From positions 1 through 35,634 of the IMG/VR virus record IMGVR_UViG_3300046557_000358: a stretch of DNA of 35,634 nucleotides; one strand, written 5' to 3'. The notes under the pieces were generated by a model. That model saw only the letters and a program-made list of their open reading frames with translations. It did not search any database and had not been told where the DNA came from. A program made the position numbers and the translations under genes. The stretch is from a virus. Shown piece after piece: positions 23,165 through 30,501 of this stretch; position 1 is the stretch's first letter, and every line of letters begins with the position of its first letter.

Positions 23165-24256
23165 GTGTACCCCGTCTCCGATCGGTTCCTGGCACGCCTC
23201 GCCGAGTCCCACCGCATCGCTACACGGGTGCAGTTGTTCCTCAACAGCGGACAGGTTGTGGACCTGGAGCACACGGGCGGTTCCGTCAACGTCGACCGCT
23301 CCCAGGCGATCCGTCGTACCTGCACGGTCACGATCGCTGATCCGACGCTGATCCCGCGAGCCGCATCCGACCAGCTCGCCACCTACGGCGCCCGCCTCCG
23401 TGTCGCCCGCGGCGTCGAGTACGGAGATGGCTCTCAGGAGCTCGTGCCGCTCGGCGTGTTCAGGCTCGACTCGGTCGATGGCGATGTCAACGACGGGCCG
23501 GTCACCCTGGCCGGGAAAGCCCTGGAAGCGGCGGTCGCCGACGACAAGCTCACGGCCGTCTACACCGCTACCGGCACCGTCGTCGGCGCCATCACCGCAC
23601 TCATCCAGCGCAGCCTGCCCGGCGCCGACGTGATCAGTCAGATCGTCGACGTACCCATCGGAACCCGCGCTTTCGATGTGCAGGCTGATCCGTGGGCAGG
23701 CTGCCAGGAGATCGCCGCCGCTGCGGGTGCCGAGGTGTACTCCAACGCGGACGGCGTGTTCATCATCGCGCAACTGCCGGACCTGCTCACGACGCCGCCT
23801 GTGTGGGCGGTGGAGGCTGTCGAGGGCGGCGTCTACATCTCGGCTAACCGGGCCATGTCCAGCGACGGCGTCCACAACGGCATCCTCGCCTACGGCGAGA
23901 ACACGGCCGACGGAGTCCCGCCCGTTTCTTACCTGGCCACCGACGGCGACACCGGGAGCCCCACTTACTGGGGCGGCCCGTTCGGTCGCCGGCCCGACTT
24001 CTACAGCTCGTCGACACTGATCTCCATGGCAGCCTGCCAGCAGGCAGCGAATCTGAAGCTCGCGCAGGCGAAGGCCCCGAACGCCACCGGCGACATCAGT
24101 AGCCTGCCGAACCCGGCGCTCGAACCGGGCGACGTCTTTCGGGTGACGCACGAGGACGGCAGTCGCGAACTCCACCAGGCCGCCTCTTTCAGCGTGCCAC
24201 TGGATGAGGGCGGCGACTTCCCGATCAGCACGATCAGCGCCAAGGAGGATGCGTGA
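23165..24256 (+). CDS. Tail tip hub protein (DUF5047-like)
   Basis: 363 residues, GTG start (MYPVSDRFLARLAESHRIATRVQLF). The opening and the segments SVNVDRSQAIRRTCTVTIADP, LVPLGVFRLDSVDGD and DPWAGCQEIAAAAGAEVYSNADG match the DUF5047 family, whose members look like a gp27/gpJ-type baseplate hub. The C-terminal FSVPLDEGGDFPISTISAKED is typical of hub ends. It overlaps the next gene as GTGA. It probably forms the ring below the distal tail protein and holds the receptor-binding proteins. Confidence 0.75.
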   Translation: MYPVSDRFLARLAESHRIATRVQLFLNSGQVVDLEHTGGSVNVDRSQAIRRTCTVTIADPTLIPRAASDQLATYGARLRVARGVEYGDGSQELVPLGVFRLDSVDGDVNDGPVTLAGKALEAAVADDKLTAVYTATGTVVGAITALIQRSLPGADVISQIVDVPIGTRAFDVQADPWAGCQEIAAAAGAEVYSNADGVFIIAQLPDLLTTPPVWAVEAVEGGVYISANRAMSSDGVHNGILAYGENTADGVPPVSYLATDGDTGSPTYWGGPFGRRPDFYSSSTLISMAACQQAANLKLAQAKAPNATGDISSLPNPALEPGDVFRVTHEDGSRELHQAASFSVPLDEGGDFPISTISAKEDA

Positions 24257-24918
24257 AGTCCTCCCACGCCAGCACCCGCGACCTCGCCTACGCGCTCGCG
24301 CAGCGGGCGAAACGGGCTGGGGAGAAGGCGCCCACAGTGCGCGGCTCGGACTGGCGTCTCGCCACCGTCTCCGCAGTCGCCTCTGACGGGACTGTCACGG
24401 CGGACGGCCTCAAGGTCCGCCGCATGGAGACCTACCAGAACCCGCTCGTCGGCGACGTCGTCGTCATCGGCCAGTCCAGCAGCGGCAATTGGATCACGCA
24501 CGGACGTCTGTCGGCGGGCACGGAGACCGTCTGGGTGAAGCCGACGTTGGCGACCGGGTTCACGCACGACGGGAACACGAACGGCGACGTCATGTACCGG
24601 CTGGCCATCGTCGCCGGCACTCGCTTCATGCAGTGGCGTGGCGGCCTCGGCATCACCTACGCGTCGAATGCGATCCAAAACTCCGGCGACTTCCTCAGCG
24701 CTGCGGTGGCAGCTGCTTTGAGGCCGCCGTCCACGCGGTCGCTTTCCGCGGCCTGCTCTGCCTCCACCTCGTCGTCCCTCTCTTTGAAGGTCGATGCGAG
24801 GCCGGACGGGCAGATGCGCGTCATCGGTACGACGACCAGCACGTCTGACACCTACACGACGCCGATCATCCGGCCGCCGTGGGTGTCCCTCAATGGCCTG
24901 CAATACACGATCGACTAG
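24253..24918 (+). CDS. Minor tail protein with OB-like N-domain and putative receptor-binding C-domain
   Basis: 221 residues, GTG start overlapping the hub gene, with AAGGAGG upstream. Residues about 30-85 (DWRLATVSAVASDGTVTADGL ... YQNPLVGDVVVIGQ) look like the OB-fold of gp5/gpV-type spike proteins. Residues about 92-221 form a beta-rich domain (MYRLAIVAGTRFMQWRGGLG ... IIRPPWVSLNGLQYTID) that is clearly paralogous to the C-domain of the next gene. Likely a spike or receptor-binding subunit at the tail tip. Confidence 0.65.
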   Translation: MKSSHASTRDLAYALAQRAKRAGEKAPTVRGSDWRLATVSAVASDGTVTADGLKVRRMETYQNPLVGDVVVIGQSSSGNWITHGRLSAGTETVWVKPTLATGFTHDGNTNGDVMYRLAIVAGTRFMQWRGGLGITYASNAIQNSGDFLSAAVAAALRPPSTRSLSAACSASTSSSLSLKVDARPDGQMRVIGTTTSTSDTYTTPIIRPPWVSLNGLQYTID

Positions 24919-24927
24919 GAGGCCGCG

Positions 24928-25548
24928 TTGAGCACCACGGACGCCTACGGCCAGAGCATCTCGCTCGCGTCGCTGACAGATGCACCGGACCTGCCCAAGG
25001 CGATTGCCGACCTCGCGGCCGGCGTCATCCCCCGCGGCATTCTGCGGTTCGCGTCGGCGTCCGCGCGCGGTGCCACGCTCGTCGGCACGCAAGCCCCGGT
25101 CGAGGGGATGCTGACGTGGCTACAGGACGTCGACCGGCTCGACCTGTATGACGGCACCGCCTGGGTGACGGTGTCGGTCGCCAGCCGGACCTGGACGACG
25201 ATCAACCTTGCGTCGGGCTGGGCGCAGAACGGCAACAGCCAGGGGTCATTCCAGTACCGCATCGTCAACTTCGCAGGCGACGACACGATCATGTTCCGGG
25301 GCGGTATCTCCCGCAGCTCCTATCCGAGCAGCATGCCGGACCACTTCACCCTCAACTCGACGCTCCTGCCCGCCTCGGCGCGTCCATCGACACTCCGCAC
25401 CATCGTCGTCCCCTGCTCCGATGTGGCATCGGACCGGATCACGCTGAAGCTCGACATCACTACCGGCGGACAGCTCGACCTGTACGGCACCACCGCCACG
25501 GCGAAACCCCCATGGATCGGCTTCAACGGCTGCTCTGCCAGCCTCTAA
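24928..25548 (+). CDS. Minor tail protein, putative receptor-binding protein
   Basis: 206 residues, TTG start after AGGAGG nine bases downstream of the preceding stop. The N-terminal ~80 residues (PRGILRFASASARGATLVGTQAPVEGMLTWLQDVDRLDLYDGTAWVTV) match the short N-terminal stalk common in Streptomyces phage tail-tip proteins. The C-terminal ~120 residues repeat the domain of the previous gene (FQYRIVNFAGDDTIMFRGGI ... LKLDITTGGQL, GTT, PPWIGFNG). The order hub, OB protein, this protein and then endolysin indicates a host-recognition element. Confidence 0.68.
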   Translation: MSTTDAYGQSISLASLTDAPDLPKAIADLAAGVIPRGILRFASASARGATLVGTQAPVEGMLTWLQDVDRLDLYDGTAWVTVSVASRTWTTINLASGWAQNGNSQGSFQYRIVNFAGDDTIMFRGGISRSSYPSSMPDHFTLNSTLLPASARPSTLRTIVVPCSDVASDRITLKLDITTGGQLDLYGTTATAKPPWIGFNGCSASL

Positions 25549-25568
25549 CCCCCGCACCGCCACAGCCC

Positions 25569-25590
25569 GCGCCCCAGAGGGCGCTTTTTT
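25569..25590 (+). terminator. Rho-independent terminator at end of tail genes
   Basis: GCGCCC (25569-25574), CAGA loop, GGGCGC (25579-25584) and six T residues (25585-25590). It is the most canonical terminator of the window and separates the structural genes from the lysis genes. Confidence 0.85.
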
Positions 25591-25611
25591 CACGCCTGAA
25601 AGGGGTCTGCC

Positions 25612-26688
25612 TTGGCCGCGCCAATGACAGCCGCACAGGTCGTTGCCCAGCTGAAGAAGTGGGGCCTCAAGTACGTCGAGATCCCCGGCTGGGCCACGCA
25701 CAACCGCAACAGCAAGGGCGTCTGGGGGCCGGTGAACGGCTTCATCTGGCACCACACCGGCGCGTCCGTCGGCGCCGCGAACGCCAAGGCCTACGCTTCC
25801 AGCACTCTCTACAACGGCCTAGCCGACCTGCCCGGCCCGCTCTGCCACTTCTCCATCGGCGCCGACGGTGTCGTGTACCTCGTCGGCTGGGGCCGCGCCA
25901 ACCACGCCGGCGGCGGGGACCCGACAGTCCTGCAGCACGTGATCGACGAGGACTACAGCGGCCAGCTGCACCCGACCCGCGGCAACAGCAACGGAGTCGA
26001 CGGCAACGCCCACTTCTACGGCGTCGAAATCCAGTACTCCGGCAGCCAGCAGATGGCCGACATCCAGTACCAGACGGCCCTGAAGCTGTCGGCCGCAATC
26101 CTCGACTTCCACTCCCGGCCCGAGAACGGCGACTGGGGCGAGGACGCGCTGTCCGTCATCGCGCACGGCGAATGGTCCTCCGACAAGTGGGACCCCGGCT
26201 ACGCCCCCGGAAGGATCATGGCCATGTCCGGCGTTCGTGCCGACGTCACGGCCACCCTCGCAGCAGGACCCACTCAGGAGGACGACGTGGCCCTGACCAC
26301 GGACGACATCAACAAGATCGCCGCAGCGGTCGCGACCAAGCTCATCGCTGGTGGTGGCGTGCTGGAGGACGGCGACCTCGACCGTGTGTGGGGTCGGGAC
26401 GTGATCCCCGCTGCCCGGCCGCCGTACAACAACGTCGACTACTTCGCTGCCGACGGCAAGACCGTCGCGAATCCGACCTGGACAGCGAAGTACGCCGTGC
26501 AGGCAAGTGTCGAAGGGGTCCGCGAGACCCTCGCCCGCGTGAAGAACGTGGAGGCCGGGCTCGGCGCTGTCGGTATCACCGACGTCCAGATCGCGTCCCT
26601 CGCCAACCAGGTCGCCGCGAGCACCAACCTCGTTGACCTCATCGCCGAGAAGGTCGCCGCGAACCTCGCCGACCGGCTCGCCAAGTAG
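25612..26688 (+). CDS. Endolysin: N-acetylmuramoyl-L-alanine amidase (Amidase_2/PGRP)
   Basis: 358 residues, TTG start with AAGGGG upstream; ATG at 25624 is an alternative. The amidase_2 domain spans about residues 25-205: GFIWHHTGAS (His47/His48), then CHFSIGADGVVYLVGWGRANHAG, YGVEIQYSG (Glu of the catalytic centre) and IAHGEWSSDKWDPG (His185, Lys192, Asp194). The His/His/Asp set is the zinc site and catalytic Lys seen in actinophage amidases, with Asp in place of the T7 lysozyme Cys. The C-terminal ~130 residues are helical without a recognised cell-wall-binding motif. It hydrolyses the bond between muramic acid and the stem peptide at the end of infection. Confidence 0.92.
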   Translation: MAAPMTAAQVVAQLKKWGLKYVEIPGWATHNRNSKGVWGPVNGFIWHHTGASVGAANAKAYASSTLYNGLADLPGPLCHFSIGADGVVYLVGWGRANHAGGGDPTVLQHVIDEDYSGQLHPTRGNSNGVDGNAHFYGVEIQYSGSQQMADIQYQTALKLSAAILDFHSRPENGDWGEDALSVIAHGEWSSDKWDPGYAPGRIMAMSGVRADVTATLAAGPTQEDDVALTTDDINKIAAAVATKLIAGGGVLEDGDLDRVWGRDVIPAARPPYNNVDYFAADGKTVANPTWTAKYAVQASVEGVRETLARVKNVEAGLGAVGITDVQIASLANQVAASTNLVDLIAEKVAANLADRLAK

Positions 26689-26719
26689 CCCCCGACCTAC
26701 GAGCAGAATCGAGACCATC

Positions 26720-27103
26720 GTGAAGATATTCGGCAGAGAGCCCGTCTACCTGCTGGCAGCTGTGGCCATCGCCCTGAAGTTGGCCGCCGCCTACGGGCTC
26801 GACGTCAGCGGCGACCAGCAGACGCTGATCAACACCGTGCTGTCGTGCCTCGTCGCAGTCGCCTCCGCCGTCGTCCTGCGCAACGGCGCCCTCGGCGCGG
26901 CCATCCTTCAGCTCGCCTCGGCCGGCCTGGCTCTGTTCGTCGGCTTCGGTCTCGACCTGTCTGCCGAGCAGCAGGCCGGATGGATGTCCCTCGTCGCCGC
27001 GATCCTGGCCCTGTTCGAGCACCGCGAGGTGACGGCCCCCGTGCCCGCGGTCGCTCTCGAGCAGTCCAGTCCCGTGAAGGCTGGCCCGGCGGCAGGCGTC
27101 TGA
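26720..27103 (+). CDS. Putative holin (multi-span membrane protein, 127 aa)
   Basis: From GTG 26720 the product has hydrophobic segments PVYLLAAVAIALKLAAAYGL, TLINTVLSCLVAVASAVVL, GALGAAILQLASAGLALFVGFGL and a weaker one at WMSLVAAILALF, then a polar C-terminal tail. Size, three to four spans and place right after the endolysin point to a holin. The ribosome site is poor. Holin sequences are not conserved, so the call rests on context. Confidence 0.68.
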   Translation: MKIFGREPVYLLAAVAIALKLAAAYGLDVSGDQQTLINTVLSCLVAVASAVVLRNGALGAAILQLASAGLALFVGFGLDLSAEQQAGWMSLVAAILALFEHREVTAPVPAVALEQSSPVKAGPAAGV

Positions 27104-27139
27104 CCGGGTGGGCAGCTTACGACTGGGGGAGGGCGCCCC

Positions 27140-27460
27140 GTGAGCGAGATCTTCGGCATCAACGCGAGTGACGCCGGGCTCGGCGCCCTCCTCACGCTTG
27201 TCGTCCTCCTCATCCTGACCGGCCGGCTCATTCCCAGACGCACGCACGAGGACGTCATCACCGACCGCGACAACTGGAGGTCGGCATATCTGGAGTCCGA
27301 GAAGGCCCGTCAGGCCGAGCACGACCAGACCGGGGAGCTCCTGGAGATGGCCAAGCTCGGCGGCCACATCCTCACCGCCCTGCCCCACCCGGGGCACGCG
27401 GACGAGGGGGAGGTGAACGGCGGTGATCGGTTGGATCCGACGCCTCGTGCACGGACGTGA
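27140..27460 (+). CDS. Single-span membrane protein of the lysis module (106 aa)
   Basis: GTG start after GGGGGAGGG. One N-terminal membrane segment (AGLGALLTLVVLLILTGRLI) is followed by a basic stop-transfer stretch and a charged helix (THEDVITDRDNWRSAYLESEKARQ), a layout I recognise from actinophage lysis cassettes. It may be a second holin, an antiholin or a lysis accessory protein. It overlaps the next gene by 38 bp. Confidence 0.65.
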   Translation: MSEIFGINASDAGLGALLTLVVLLILTGRLIPRRTHEDVITDRDNWRSAYLESEKARQAEHDQTGELLEMAKLGGHILTALPHPGHADEGEVNGGDRLDPTPRART

Positions 27461-27635
27461 CGACGCTCAACCGTCCGACTCCGAAGTAGCGCTCGCCCAC
27501 GCCCAGAACGCCCGCCAGCAAGCAGAAGCCCGCAGGCCGGCCGTAGACGCGATCGCCGCGACGCTGAGAAGGGCCCGGGAGGAAAACCACTTCCGGGAGA
27601 AGATCGAAGAATTGTTCCGGGGAGCAGCACCATGA
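27423..27635 (+). CDS. Small basic/helical protein of the lysis module (DUF7620-like, 70 aa)
   Basis: GTG start at 27423 within the end of the previous gene. MIGWIRRLVHGRDD is followed by a charged helical body and the ending RAREENHFREKIEELFRGA. Proteins with this ending are frequent next to holins in actinophages, with no known function. The stop overlaps the next ATG by four bases. Confidence 0.62.
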   Translation: MIGWIRRLVHGRDDAQPSDSEVALAHAQNARQQAEARRPAVDAIAATLRRAREENHFREKIEELFRGAAP

Positions 27636-27958
27636 GTGAGTTGAGCGTCGACCAGTGGGTGAACGTCGCCGGCTCGGCGATCGCGGCCCTGGTCTGCGCC
27701 GCCTTCTGCCTGACCTATCATCTGAAGGCGTCCTGGTGGCATTCCGGAACTGGCCGCAACCTCATGGGGCTGCCGGCCGCGATCGGCGCACTTTTCCTGT
27801 ACACGGTGCTTGTCAGTCTCTGGCCGGACGGATGCTTCGCCGTGGTCATGCGGGGAGTCCGAACGATGCTGGCCCTCGCCATCAGCGCGTTGATCCTCCA
27901 GCGGATCCGCATCCTGTTGAAAGCTCAGCGTGAACACCGTGATCGAACTGGAGTCTGA
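27632..27958 (+). CDS. Three-span membrane protein of the lysis module (108 aa)
   Basis: ATGA overlap with the preceding gene. Three hydrophobic segments are visible: VNVAGSAIAALVCAAFCLTY, MGLPAAIGALFLYTVLVSLW and RTMLALAISALILQRIRILL, with a basic C-terminal tail. Similar proteins are labelled phage holin-like in actinophages. Together with 26720 and 27140 this makes three membrane proteins behind one endolysin, so which one forms the lethal hole is unclear. Confidence 0.68.
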   Translation: MSELSVDQWVNVAGSAIAALVCAAFCLTYHLKASWWHSGTGRNLMGLPAAIGALFLYTVLVSLWPDGCFAVVMRGVRTMLALAISALILQRIRILLKAQREHRDRTGV

Positions 27959-27960
27959 CG

Positions 27961-28125
27961 ATGCCTGAGCCAATCCCGCGGTCACCGCGCCGCGACGACG
28001 CGGCGGCGGACGCCACCTCGCTGTTCTCCGCTGGCAGGCTCGAGGAACAGCCCGTGCCGACCGAGGTTCCACCACCAAGTATCGACCCGTTCCAGGAGCC
28101 TGACCTGGTCGACGAACCTGCATGA
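27961..28125 (+). CDS. Small Pro/acid-rich protein (54 aa)
   Basis: ATG two bases after the previous stop with CTGGAG upstream at 27947-27951. The product begins MPEPIPRSPRRDDAAADA and ends PFQEPDLVDEPA, probably disordered. It is the last rightward gene before a strong bidirectional terminator. No known function. Confidence 0.55.
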   Translation: MPEPIPRSPRRDDAAADATSLFSAGRLEEQPVPTEVPPPSIDPFQEPDLVDEPA

Positions 28126-28126
28126 C

Positions 28127-28166
28127 AGTGCCCCCGCAGTCTGCTTCGGCAGGCCGCGGGGGCACT
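28127..28166. terminator. Bidirectional terminator between convergent genes
   Basis: An exact 11-bp stem, AGTGCCCCCGC (28127-28137) with GCGGGGGCACT (28156-28166), lies between the rightward lysis genes and the leftward lipoprotein gene. It ends the late transcription unit on one side and the cargo genes on the other. Confidence 0.72.
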
Positions 28167-28174
28167 CTGCCGTT

Positions 28175-28801
28175 TCAGGACGCGAGCTGCTTCTTCACCT
28201 CAGCGACGCTCGGCCCGCTGTCCGTGGACGGCATGTCCCACCGGAACGCCTTCTCTTCACCGTCGATGTAGATCAGGGTCCCGCCCTTCGCCTGTGCTGG
28301 CGTGAGGTCGAAGGCCTGGGACCGCCACTGGTACGAGCCGGGTTGGACGGGGTCGGCGTTGTTGTACTTGTCCATGGTCACGTTCGACGAGTTGCCGGCG
28401 TCGAAGGCGACCATCTCCCCGTCCGCCGCCATCCACTTCCATCCACCGCCGCTGATCGGTGCGGGCTCGTCGGCGGCAACCGCAGTCATTGCCTTGTCCT
28501 TCATCGTGACGACGGCGAACACCCCATTCGCCGCGGCCTCACCGGAGGCTTCCTTCGTGAACACCACCGTGTCCGGGGTGATCTCCAGGACGCCTGTTCC
28601 GCCGTCGCCCGTCGTCTGGGCTGGCGTCCCGAACTTCAGCCCCTTTTCGACCTGGCCGCTCGGCTGTTCACTCGGCACGGTCTCGCCAGCCGCGGACTCC
28701 TGAGCGTTGGCCTTGTCGTTGCTGCTGTCGTCTCCGCCTCCGCAAGCGGTAAGTGCAGCCAGAAGCAGAGCGGCCGTCGCCGCCGTCGCGCGAACGCGCA
28801 T
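28175..28801 (-). CDS. Secreted lipoprotein, candidate lysogenic-conversion gene
   Basis: 208 residues from ATG 28801, with GGGGGGA as ribosome site; an upstream extension lacks this. MRVRATAATAALLLAALTAC is a classical lipoprotein signal with lipobox LTAC, followed by a Gly/Ser/Asp-rich linker and a beta-rich domain (GTGVLEITPDTVVF, NGVFAVVTMKDKAM, SYQWRSQAFDLTPAQAKGGTLIYIDG) that resembles DUF4352-like extracellular domains. It would be anchored outside the membrane. A surface lipoprotein expressed from a prophage may block superinfection, as known for some streptococcal phages; that role is inference. TACGGT (28837-28832, minus) is a possible -10 box. Confidence 0.75.
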   Translation of the reverse strand: MRVRATAATAALLLAALTACGGGDDSSNDKANAQESAAGETVPSEQPSGQVEKGLKFGTPAQTTGDGGTGVLEITPDTVVFTKEASGEAAANGVFAVVTMKDKAMTAVAADEPAPISGGGWKWMAADGEMVAFDAGNSSNVTMDKYNNADPVQPGSYQWRSQAFDLTPAQAKGGTLIYIDGEEKAFRWDMPSTDSGPSVAEVKKQLAS

Positions 28802-28896
28802 ATGTCCCCCCAGGGTTGAGCTAGTCGGGACACCGTAGGACAGACGGGACGGACGGGGATGGGCGGTTGCAGGGCTGTTACGCGGACCGCTGGCTG

Positions 28897-29520
28897 TCAG
28901 CCAACCCAGCGCATACGCGGCGTCCCTGGGACCTCGACCTCGACAGGGACCGTCCACTCCTTGAAGCCCTCACGCCGACAGGTCAGGACGAGCCGCATCG
29001 GTTTGTTCAACCACTGGTCCCGCCAGCGGCTGGCTCTGTCATCGCCTTGCTGCCAGTGCGGAGGCCGCGTGAGCTCAAGACTGAACGGACGCCCCGCACC
29101 GACCTGCAGAGCGATCGGGCTAACGGTCTGGCCGTCAACGTCCGCGCCGTCGGCGCCATACGTGAACCGGAGAGGCCCCCATACCTGGGCGTCGAGCTCC
29201 GCTTGGGACGGTGGGCCAGGGGGTCGCTCAAGCCGTGCCATATCGTCGCTGGGCATGATCTTGATACGGATCTCGTCCAGGCTGCAGAGCGGAAGCGGCC
29301 CGATCAAGCGCACGCTGAGCGTGGCCCGATCGCCTTCCGTGCGCTCGATCGCAAGCTGAAACTGTGGGAGCAAATCCGCATGCCACCGGTCCTCCTCGAT
29401 CCGAGCAACGATGACGGCGGTGTCGTTTGAGGTACGGGCTGACTTCCACGATCCGACAGCAGCGACCGCGCTGAGGGCGGCAGCGGACAGGCCAGCAATC
29501 TCCAGCCAGGGGATGTTCAT
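28897..29520 (-). CDS. Membrane-anchored protein of unknown function (207 aa)
   Basis: The minus-strand frame is open to 29895, but ATG 29520 gives a natural N-terminus: MNIPWLEIAGLSAAALSAVAAVGSW, a single membrane anchor, then a helix (ARTSNDTAVIVARIEEDRWHADLLPQFQ) and a beta-rich cytoplasmic part ending in WTVPVEVEVPG. Similar proteins occur across Streptomyces without known role. It is the middle of three minus-strand membrane or surface genes between the lysis module and the repressor, and has its own terminator-like hairpin upstream (29575-29616). Confidence 0.7.
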   Translation of the reverse strand: MNIPWLEIAGLSAAALSAVAAVGSWKSARTSNDTAVIVARIEEDRWHADLLPQFQLAIERTEGDRATLSVRLIGPLPLCSLDEIRIKIMPSDDMARLERPPGPPSQAELDAQVWGPLRFTYGADGADVDGQTVSPIALQVGAGRPFSLELTRPPHWQQGDDRASRWRDQWLNKPMRLVLTCRREGFKEWTVPVEVEVPGTPRMRWVG

Positions 29521-29574
29521 GGCGCGCGAGCGTACAGGGAGTTGGTCCCGCTCACCTGCTGTGCGAACAAGCCA

Positions 29575-29616
29575 GCGCCCCGCTCCTCTCGCCTCAATGG
29601 CGGGGGAGCGGGGCGC
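29575..29616. terminator. Terminator between MmpS-like and membrane-protein genes
   Basis: GCGCCCCGCT (29575-29584) pairs exactly with AGCGGGGCGC (29607-29616); an inner CGCC/GGCG stem extends it. On the minus strand it directly follows the MmpS-like gene, which stops at 29634. A partial copy of its right arm recurs at about 30440. Confidence 0.65.
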
Positions 29617-29633
29617 TTCGTCGTGCAGGGGGT

Positions 29634-30251
29634 CTAGCTCCAGTCGCCGAACAGGCCGCCGCTGAGCTGCGCGGAGCAGATGTTGTAGCTGCCGACGGCG
29701 TGGCCCGTCTTGGTCTTGCCGTCCACGGTCACCGAGCAGTGGATGTCGCCGCCGCCCTGGAGCTGCGCGGTGACGCTGTAGTACATGGCGTCGTCCTTCA
29801 GCGGGAGCGTCTTCGTCATCGGCAGACCGCGGCCTTGAATGTTGTCGGAGTCGCTGCCGTAGGTGATGTCTACGCCAGCCGGGGCGGAACCCCACACCTT
29901 GAACACGACCTTGTCCTTGGGTGCGGCTGCTTCCGTCTTCTTCGGCTTGGCCTTCGTGGTTGCCGCCTTGGCGGTCTTCGTCACGGTCACCGTCGGGGCC
30001 GGCGCCGGCTTCCCCTTGCCCGCAGCGGTCTGAGTGACGGTCACGCGCGGCGCGGGCTTCGCGTCGGCGGCCGTCTTCTGGTCGCTACCAGAAGAGCCGA
30101 TGCCGACTCCGACGAAGAAGATGAGAGCAGCGGCGGGGATGGCGATGCGCTTACGCGCCCACTTCGGGAGGCCAGCGGGCTGCGGCGGCATCGGAGGCGG
30201 CGGCACCTGGCCCCAGGTGGGTCCCGACGGCGGCGGCTGGTTGTGCGACAT
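29634..30251 (-). CDS. MmpS-like membrane protein
   Basis: 205 residues from ATG 30251, with GGGGGAA as ribosome site. A Pro-rich cytoplasmic N-terminus (SGPTWGQVPPPPMPPQP) is followed by one membrane segment (RIAIPAAALIFFVGVGIG), a Lys/Ala/Thr linker with TVTVTKT-type repeats, and a C-terminal domain VVFKVWGSAPAGVDITYGSD ... YYSVTAQLQGGGDIHCSVTVDGKTKTGHAVGSYNICSAQL that matches the MmpS family of transport accessory proteins. No MmpL partner is present. As phage cargo it would change the envelope of the lysogen. A palindrome with paired TACGGT boxes lies about 80 bases upstream. Confidence 0.8.
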   Translation of the reverse strand: MSHNQPPPSGPTWGQVPPPPMPPQPAGLPKWARKRIAIPAAALIFFVGVGIGSSGSDQKTAADAKPAPRVTVTQTAAGKGKPAPAPTVTVTKTAKAATTKAKPKKTEAAAPKDKVVFKVWGSAPAGVDITYGSDSDNIQGRGLPMTKTLPLKDDAMYYSVTAQLQGGGDIHCSVTVDGKTKTGHAVGSYNICSAQLSGGLFGDWS

Positions 30252-30325
30252 GCGTTCCCCCAGGGGTGGTGCGTGGAGGGATGAACGTAACGGTGCAGGT
30301 GAGAATTTTGTAAGAGCTGTGGATC

Positions 30326-30343
30326 TACGGTGATGAAACCGTA
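30326..30343. promoter_or_regulatory. Palindrome TACGGT-N6-ACCGTA in the divergent MmpS/repressor region
   Basis: TACGGT (30326-30331) and ACCGTA (30338-30343) form an inverted repeat with a six-base spacer. Each arm also fits the actinobacterial -10 consensus TANNNT, one per strand. It may be an operator, or a pair of back-to-back -10 boxes. It lies 75 bases upstream of the MmpS-like gene. Confidence 0.4.
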
Positions 30344-30369
30344 ACGAAATGTGAACCTTCAACGAACAA

Positions 30370-30402
30370 GCCCCGCTCCCAGAACGGGGGGCGGGGCGCT
30401 TT
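30370..30402. terminator. GC-rich hairpin in the divergent region
   Basis: GCCCCGC (30370-30376) pairs with GCGGGGC (30391-30397), extended by four further pairs inside, and followed by GCTTT on the plus strand and TTGTT on the minus. It lies between the possible promoter at 30326-30343 and the repressor gene, so it may insulate the two divergent units. Confidence 0.5.
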
Positions 30403-30489
30403 GGGGTTGTGCGTTATCGGACCCGCTTCGTTGCCAACCGGCGGGGGAGCGGGGGCGTCTCGTCGTGGGCGTCGGGAGCAGGGAGCCTG

Positions 30490-30495
30490 TACGGT
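30490..30495 (+). promoter_or_regulatory. Possible -10 box of leaderless repressor transcript (TACGGT)
   Basis: TACGGT ends six bases before the ATG at 30502, so the mRNA would begin at or near the start codon. No Shine-Dalgarno sequence is near the ATG. The -35 region has no clear match. Confidence 0.45.
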
Positions 30496-30501
30496 CCCGC
30501 T

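Noticed and set aside
23006-24175. 389-codon minus-strand open frame
   Set aside because: Antisense to the hub gene; no start context and no known domain.
29521-29895. N-terminal extension of the 28897-29520 minus-strand gene
   Set aside because: It would cross a terminator hairpin and overlap the MmpS-like gene on the same strand; ATG 29520 gives a clean membrane anchor.
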